The translations under genes and the position numbers were made by a program. The notes beneath the pieces are model-generated. The model did no database searches. It was not told the origin of the DNA and saw only the letters and a list, made by a program, of their open reading frames with translations. A stretch of 64,000 nt of DNA from Trichaptum fuscoviolaceum. Its lineage: Eukaryota > Basidiomycota > Agaricomycetes > Hymenochaetales > Trichaptaceae. Shown one piece after another: positions 56,862 to 64,000 of the stretch. Each line of letters begins with the position of its first letter. Within the stretch, counting starts at the first letter, position 1. The stretch is from positions 3,906,001 to 3,970,000 of the forward strand of contig CAJSYZ010000005.1 in the NCBI GenBank assembly GCA_910574455.1, read 5' to 3'.

Positions 56862-59800
56862 ATGTCGGACGGAGCGAATGACGATAAACATGGAAGATCT
56901 GCAACTTACTCAGCTCCCGAAGAGAACGAAGTTGGTGGCGGCGATGGTGACTGCACACCCAGACAATCTCCGCGATTGAGAGCAGCGTCTAGCACGGAAG
57001 TACGCGATGGACAGACGTTTATAACACCCCCAAGACCCATAATAGGGCCCAGAAGCTGGACATCACCCAACTCGCCCCCACAGCGGACACCACTGAGGCG
57101 CAGCAGACCTTCCTTTGGCAGACGACGTTGCCCAGAGAGGGAATGGTCTGTCTTCGGACAGCGTATGGAAAACGAGGGCCAACTGAGGAGTCCAGAGTCG
57201 CTGAGGTTGAAGCGCAGGTTGTCCCGGCAAAGCGTTCTTGAAGGTACAACGTCTTCCTTAATGGGTCAGAGCAGACCCGACTCAATAGTGGAAGAGGGGC
57301 CCTCAGCCGTCCAGTCGCCTGTACAAGAAACATTTTCGCCTGAGGTTTCCGCAGAAGATGACAGTACTCTATCGGACTGTGACTCGGATGATTCACAGCA
57401 GAACGTGGAGAGTTCCTCATCTTCGCTACCTATGAACGATACTACGTCGCGAAAGGCGGCTCCGTGGTTCTCAAGAAAAATTCCGGACATCCCAATATTG
57501 TACAAAAACATCTTGAAATGCTCTATAGCTTACTTCATCGGCTCTCTCTTCACGTTTGTCCCTGCACTGGCGCATTTCGTTGGCGGAATCAGCGCTGGGG
57601 GCGACAAAAGACCATCGCCTTCCGGACATATGGTCGCGACAGTGTATGTTTGTATCTCCTATGCTTTGGAAGTATTCTAATGTCGGCCATACAGTGCCGT
57701 TTACTTCAACCCTGCGAAGACTGCTGGAGCGATGGTAGAAGCCGATATCTACTGCCTTCTCGGACTCGGTTGGGCTTCATTTGTCAGTCTCGGGAGCATG
57801 GCTATGTTCTGGTGGCTTGACGTCAAACCGGGCTGGGAGTGGCTTGCGGACGTGATTGCCATAGTTTGGATAGGGCTTGGAATGACTGTAGTGGCTTGGA
57901 TGAAGATATGGATGGCGAAGCCATCCTTCAATACTGGTATGTATCCATATTTCTGCCCAAAGGTCATGAAGGTCATCTTGGATGTAGCTTGCAGTATGAC
58001 AGCTATTATTCTCTTCGTTGTGTGAGTACAATCTCTGCATTCTTAAAATCGACTACTTTCTGATTCTGTATACAGCGTTGTAAAAGAAGGTGGTCTGGAT
58101 ACTCTCTTGCAGGTCTCGTTTATCATTGTCGTTGGTTCCCTCGTGTCGAACCTTGTGTGTTATTCTATTTGGCCACAGTCTGCCGCTAGGAACCTGCAAG
58201 AAAATATGTCAAGAACTCTTGACTCATTCTCTACGTTGCTATCGATGCTGACTAACACATTTCTCCTCGGTGACTCCTCGCTACTCCACCAGCCTTCACA
58301 AAGTAAATTGCAACGCGCAGTGGATAATCACCAAGCTAGCTTCACAAGCTTGAAAAAAAATCTCAACGAGGCCAGCTCAGAGTGGCTATGCGGTGGACCG
58401 TCTGTCCCAGGGACAAATGGACAGGATAACGCGGCGAGTGCGTACGAAGATGCAGTTGATTGCATGAATCGGCTCGCTCAGCATCTGAATGGTCTTCGGA
58501 GCGGGACTCGTTTGCAATACGACCTCACACAGGCCGCACGCGATGGAAAAATTGCGATGGCGCTTAGAAAGAATGCCAGACAAGAGGTCCCCTCGTTCTC
58601 CCGCCGTCTAGGACGAGAGGTCCGAGCAGCTATGAAAGGAAAGACGGTCGAGACTGATCCCGAGCCGGACCCCGAGATTGGAGATGACGAGGCTGCGACA
58701 CTGCAGGCGGCTGCTGTCATGTTTGGCGAACTAGTTGATGATATGGGACCTCCACTAGGTGCATTAGCGGTACGTTCGCTGTTGGTCACAGCACGTCGTA
58801 TAACTCATGCTCTCTCCAGACTGCATGCACAAATACACTGAAAAAGCTTCGGGAAACGTTCGGGGAGAAAGGTCGGGATAGTTTTACAGATACTGCTAGA
58901 GTGCAAATGTTTTATCAGCTATCGGACGACATAAATCGCGCACTTTTCACTTTCGAAAGCACATCTAACCAGGCTGTGTTAAGGATATACCGGCGTAGCA
59001 ACCTTCTGTCATCTATGCCATCAGAATCGTCGACCCTTTCTTCGGAGGAAAACAGGTATCTTGCTCAAGCAGGTGTTGAGGAGAGCGTGTTTTTGGTGTA
59101 TTAGTGAGTTTCCATATATCTCATATTGCAAATTCTGACCGAGAAATCATCTGGAATCAGTTTTATTTTCACCCTTCAGGAGTTCTCAAAGGAGCTAGCC
59201 GCCCTTGTCGATGCCATGGGCCGTATTTACGCAATAGAATACTCAGAATTTTTTTATAGAGGTCGGTGGTCTGAACGGCTGTCCCGTATTCTTTCTTGCA
59301 TTGGCCGCAGGTCACAAATAAAGGCATTGAGGGGAGAAGAGAAAGATAGACCGGGACTGAGGCGACGTTTTTGTAAGTGACTTCTATGTGTAGTAGTGCA
59401 GGTTTGAATAACTGTGTATTAGCTGCACTGATTAACCCGAGCGCGCATCGTCGGCCAGTGGCTTTTCCGAAGGTTCGACCTCACGCTCCTAATACGGTTC
59501 AGACACCAGGCAAAGAGGATCTTTCTTTCATGGGAAGGATAAAGCAATCGATTTGGCGGATTGGTGACACACTCAAGCACAGAAACGTCAAATACTCCTT
59601 CAAGGCGGGCATGGCAACTGCGCTTCTTGCTGCGCCGGCCTTCTTTGATAGGACACGCCCAATATTCGTTGAATATCGAGGAGAATGGGCATTGATTTCC
59701 GTCAGTCGATCAATCAATAATTGTTGATGGAAGTAAATTAATATATTCTCAACAGTTCTTTGTAGTTATCTCACCTACAATTGGGGCAGTGAGTGAATTT

Positions 59801-61486
59801 GTGTATAAACATTCGTTAATCTCACATTTCTGCGCTCAGACAAATTTTCTCAGCATCCATCGTGTCCTTGGAACCCTGTAGGCCGAAGTATCAGTACTGC
59901 TTACTCTTTGTTGACGTCCTTTTAGTCTCGGTGCATTCGCAGCAATAGCCGCATTCACGCTATTCGCCGAAAACCCCGTCGCCTTGGCCATCTTTGGATT
60001 CTTCTACTCAATCCCATGCTTCTACTATATCTGCGCTAAGCCGCAATATGCCACAAGTGGGAGATTCGTCCTTTTGACCTATAACCTTACTTGCCTATAT
60101 TCGTGCGTATTGCCATCTGTGATCCGAATCACCCATACCACCTATTCACTCTCATCTCAGATACAACATTCGAGAAGAAGGTGTGCAAGTCATTAATGTA
60201 GCATATCACCGGTCCGCCTCCGTTATCGCGGGCGTTTTGTACGCGTTTTTGGTCTCACGGTTGTGGTGGCCATCTGAGGCTCGCCGCGAGTTAGGAAAAG
60301 GATTGAGCGAGTGAGTAGTGCATGCAGCCCCCTTCACTTACCTCCATGGGCTAAGCATGGAATGAAACCGCAGGTTTTGTCTCAACATCGGGTGGTTATA
60401 TACACATCTTGTCGCGGCAAACTCCGGTGTACCTGTTCCCGCGGGGACGGGGGATGAAGTCATTTGGCCAGAGATACAAGATGATCACGGTACTGAACAT
60501 GCCCTTGTCGTTCCTGACGACCAGAGAGAATCTTTGAGCGAAACATCGGTACTGCTCCCGAAGTCTGTCTCAGCAAAAATAAATGCCTCCACAAAAGTTT
60601 TCATGGCCATGTGCGTAAATATACTTCCTTTGTCTTTGCCTCAACCAGCTAACCAATATTTTTACGCTCTATTTTTTTGGACCAACGATGCTTCATCATA
60701 TTCTTGTTATCTAGGGAATTGCACCTACAAATAAAACTGATCGAACTCCAAGGACTGCTTGCCCAGACGCAGCATGAGCCTCGGCTGAAAGGTCCCTTCC
60801 CTGTGAAGATGTACCGATCAATCCTGACAAGCCTACAAACAATCTTGGACAAGCTTCACAGCATGCGATGTGTAACTACGCGAGAGGAATGGTGAGATTT
60901 CATGTGACGTTTTTGGCCATCAGCGTGTTTACTTCTGGTGCGGCCGCTTTTCCGTGCATGTCAATTTAGGTTCACGGTAAGTTACTTGGCATCATTACAC
61001 GGACAGGCCTGGTCTGAATGTCACTGACTGGGTATATTGTAGACTGTTAGAAGGGATTTTGTCCTGCCTGTTAACAAGGAACGCAGGGAGATGGTTGGAA
61101 ATGTTGTGCTATACTTCTATGTCCTGTCGGCGGCGTTCAATTTGAAAGCGCCCGTGCCTCCATACCTTCCCCCGGCAGAGAAATCGCGACAGCGTCTGGT
61201 ATGATTCTTGTTGCCTCTGCTAGAATGATGCTTATGCCTGAATGTGTATCAATAGGTTGATGCCATACGGCAGTTGGATATTGTTAAAAACAGAGACGTC
61301 AAGGGATCTCGACAATTACTGTTCTTCGCGTATGCTTTGACGATGAAGGGCGTGATACAGGAGCTAGACTATCTGGGAAAAACACTACAGGATGCGTTTG
61401 GAGTTATTGGACAGAGTACCGTTGATTTTGAGTCCCTGTTTACACCTCAGCCTCACGGATTCCTGGGGCCTGTTGCCAGTGCTTGA
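56862..61486 (+). CDS. BRE4/FUSC-type multi-pass membrane protein
   Basis: A large gene with about ten or more introns. A disordered N-terminus of about 200 residues (many SP sites, basic LRLKRRLSRQS) is followed by a first membrane block (NILKCSIAYFIGSLFTFVPA, YFNPAKTAGAMVEADIY, MAMFWWLDV, WIGLGMTVVAWMKIW, TLLQVSFIIVVGSLVSNLVC). A long soluble helical part follows (NMSRTLDSFSTLLSM), then a second membrane block (KAGMATALLAAPAFFDRTRP, IAAFTLFAENPVALAIFGF). This duplicated FUSC-like layout matches the BRE4/DUF2421 family, related to plant aluminium-activated malate and bacterial aromatic-acid exporters. The yeast member affects vacuole shape and brefeldin A sensitivity. Transport of an organic anion is inferred only. 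The end is PQPHGFLGPVASA and TGA at 61484-61486. Confidence 0.75.
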
Positions 61487-61741
61487 TGCATTCCATTCCC
61501 TGTCTTTCCTCATACCTGCTTTCCCTCAGCTGTATTGATAGTTCTCTTTCGATCAACTCCTGTTTCCATTGCTATTGTTTTATGATTTGTCCTCGAATCG
61601 ACTTAATCATAAATAACATATCCTCTTGGCATTTTACATGTATGTTTGTTTTCGTGGATGCTTGCCAAAACGGGATGAATGACTGTCGAGCGCCTAATAC
61701 CTTCCTCTTCATCTCAAACACTCATCATTACATTCCGCAGA

Positions 61742-64000
61742 ATGTCATGGCGTGATCCAGCTCTCGGCGAGAAACGGGAAAATATTACCAGTGAATCGGA
61801 ACTAAGGGAATTATTCAGACGAGCAGAAAACAATCCCGACAGGAAGGGCTCTATTGTTAGTAACTTCTGGAGTTGCAAGGAGTCTTAGCTGATGGTTGAA
61901 TGCGCCGCAGCGAAGAGCTGCTTTCCAACGTCTTATAAGTCTAGCACAGTCCTCAAACCCAGCGTTCAAGAAGTTGGTGACTGAGAAAGTGAAGGAGTTT
62001 TTCGATGACTTCCCAGACTTGCAGGAAGAGGCAATCAATGCGGTGTACGACCTTTGCGAAGACCAAGATCAATCCGTGCGTTCGTCGCATTTGCGAACCG
62101 ATCTAATGCTCAAGCATCACGAATATAGGTCCGTATCCTCGGTTATGGTGCCATCGCGTCGGTCTCTAGAGTGGCCAAGACCTGGCTGCTACGAAATGCG
62201 GATGTTCTAGTACAGCTACTCCAGAGCGGTGAGCCTTTATTTAGAGTATCATAGCATTCTTTAATGAATATTTGGCACAGATGATGAGCGCGAAGTGGCA
62301 GTCGTAAAGAGGGCACTTCAGGAACACGTCGATCTCGACCCATTCCATGTCCTTCAGATGCTCTGTGAGCAATGTTCATTTGAAGCCGAAAGACTAGACG
62401 ACGACGAAGAGCGGGCTCTCAGGTCGCGATTGAGGAAGCTTGTTATTGATTTTCTGTCTGAGAAGTATCGGGGATGTGTTGCTCGAGCTGTTAAGGATGC
62501 GAATGTGGAGAAGGTAGTCGTTCGGGGCCTGGTTCAGGTATGTTTCGTATGAAAAGGCGCGCAGAAAACTTCTCACCGTTTGCGCAGGCTATACCCAGAG
62601 CCACGAATGCCGAAAGACAAAAGCTTATTAACGATATCTTAGTACATCTACCTTCTTTCGTTTCGAAAAGCTCGTCGGAGACATTCGACATCGTACTTGA
62701 CATATGCCGCTCAGCGCTACAGGCCGACATTGCATCCTCACCACCAGGCTCACGTAGTGACTTAAAAGCCAGTCTCCCTCTCCTGCACTTCGCCTCGATT
62801 ATATCTTCGAGTGCAAATGTATCTCCTCCGTCGACCGCTCGACGTGCCCTTTCAGTAACGCGTCCTCTCGAAACGCGCCTTTTGGATTTTTACTTGTCGT
62901 TATTGTCCCCTGAAGGTTCACTATCCGGAAAAGCACTGGAGCAATCTATCTCTTCAGATTCTTGCATCAAATTTATCAACCTCTATGCCCTATCATATGA
63001 AAAGGTGGAACTCTCAAAACATACACGCGTGAATGAGAACATAGAAAAACAAATTTCTTCTCTTATAGAGCTGTTGAGCGTAGGCATTTTGGATTTTTAT
63101 TGTGTTTACAATTTCTATACTAACTAGACATTAGACTCTTTCCGCAGTAATATCATCACCCGAAGCGACATCTCGCTCAATCCGTCTTGCGTTAACGCCT
63201 GCTCTCAGACTTCTTCGAGCAATTCATAAAGTAATGCCTCTTTCTTTCTTCGGTTTTACTGTTTTGACGATATATTCTTCAGTGTTGGTTGGGCTTCAAA
63301 GGACCTCGGCAACTTCCTAAGAATCTACGCTCTGATATTCAACAAATACAGAGAATTTTAATATCTACAGGTCCTCCTAATCAATTAGAAGATAAGGAAC
63401 GCGACGATGAAGTACCCACCGCTGAAGAGGTGACCATATTACGCAAGGATATATCTGAAACTATAAGGGTTCGCGACCTTTCCTATTTTCTGGCATTTTT
63501 CCTCTCTCCCCTCATTCTCGTTTCAACTTCGTTCGGTCGACTCTGTTTCTCTAACCCCGGTCCTCGCCTCCTCTCGAGTTCTCCCCCGTTAATATCTCGC
63601 ATCTCTATACTCTTTATTTCAATGCATGCATCCTCCTTTCCTCCTTAACTTCTCCTTTTCCGGATGAACGCGTTCGAAGATCACTCCATTTTGCTCACTT
63701 TCATACAGAGCCTAGATGAGGCATTAACACAAGTCACACCCCCCGCAAATAACAATGAGCTTCGCATCAGAGGGCAGGGTACCGTTATTGGTTCCGTCGC
63801 GACCAAGCGGAGGCTTGATACCGAAAACGGCACTGCAGCTTCACCATCCATATTGAACGCCGAACAGGGACTGTCAGTACGTGGTGCGGCGACGCTCCTT
63901 CCAGTGACTGACGCAATGGATGTCGATGACGTGCGTAATCCGGCTGCTTCGCCGGGCCAATCTGAACCGCCTCGCGAGAGGCAGACCTCGCAAGGGCATA
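61742..64000 (+). CDS. API5 (apoptosis inhibitor 5) family protein, 3' end beyond the window
   Basis: Exon 1 (61742-61855) begins MSWRDPALGEKRENIT; exon 2 (61911-62075) gives RRAAFQRLISLAQSSN and VKEFFDDFPDLQEEAINAVY with LCEDQDQS. The next exons give VRILGYGAIASVSRVAKTWL, LLQSDDEREVAVVKRALQE, QKLINDILVHLPSFVSK, PLETRLLDFYLSLL and LGFKGPRQLPKNLRSDIQQI. These follow API5 in order, an all-helical HEAT/ARM-like nuclear protein; animal API5 suppresses E2F1-driven death, and it has been linked to mRNA export. The last visible exon (from about 63710) is a disordered nuclear tail (VATKRRLDTENG, MDVDD) still open at base 64000, so the stop lies outside. It starts 255 bp after the BRE4-like gene, same strand. 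Confidence 0.8.

Noticed and set aside
1..64000. CRISPR arrays, rRNA or tRNA genes, and autonomous transposons
   Set aside because: No spaced direct-repeat arrays, no rRNA-like blocks, no tRNA cloverleaf I could draw, and no transposase or reverse-transcriptase motifs were seen.

Overview
This is nuclear DNA from a filamentous basidiomycete, most likely a wood-decaying (white-rot) member of the Agaricomycetes. The evidence is many short introns of about 50-65 bp with GT..AG ends, small intergenic gaps, four secreted class II manganese peroxidases, two basidiomycete-type cytochrome P450s, a DUF6533-type membrane protein, a CCHC-knuckle protein and other fungal housekeeping genes. I cannot name the genus from sequence alone. 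Gene models were built by hand from reading frames and splice sites. Single-nucleotide boundaries are firm where the phases close exactly and approximate where I say so.

Layout. 0-3.9 kb: a two-exon remnant of the splicing factor Clf1/Crooked-neck, a dispersed repeat pair and a small two-exon gene. 3.9-11.2 kb: a DUF6533-type seven-helix protein, signal peptidase subunit SPC3 (minus strand), and a long single-pass membrane protein with a Ser/Pro-rich tail. 13.1-14.4 kb: MnP copy 1. 15.7-25.9 kb: a BRI3/LITAF-like protein, a CUE-domain protein, a small secreted six-cysteine protein, a ZCCHC9-like knuckle protein, an Egh16/Gas1-like secreted protein and a berberine-bridge-type FAD oxidoreductase. 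26.2-27.4 kb: MnP copy 2. 29.1-30.1 kb: a CYS3-like bZIP factor with a possible upstream ORF. 33.3-39.1 kb: two P450 genes in tandem on the minus strand. 39.7-41.3 kb: a broken MFS transporter. 43.2-47.7 kb: MnP copies 3 and 4, pointing toward each other around a disordered-protein gene. 51-64 kb: conserved cellular genes, namely a CRAL-TRIO protein, homocysteine S-methyltransferase, ribosomal protein uS2 (RPS0), a BRE4/FUSC-type membrane protein and an API5-family protein cut by the window end.

How the parts fit. The four peroxidases share one gene structure (short first exon, central exon of exactly 928 bp, short last exon) and one core-promoter layout: a TATA box followed about 28 bp later by a conserved CACTC-TCGAGT element. 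They look like one dispersed family under common control, whose products would be secreted to oxidise Mn(II) during lignin attack. The FAD oxidase and P450s are plausible but unproven partners; the oxidase has no visible signal peptide. The right-hand 13 kb is ordinary housekeeping sequence. I found no convincing previously undescribed system. The most informative signals are the shared MnP promoter element, divergence of individual MnP copies (lost C-terminal cysteine pair, lost dibasic pro-site), a fixed His at the catalytic-Trp position, and several gene relics.
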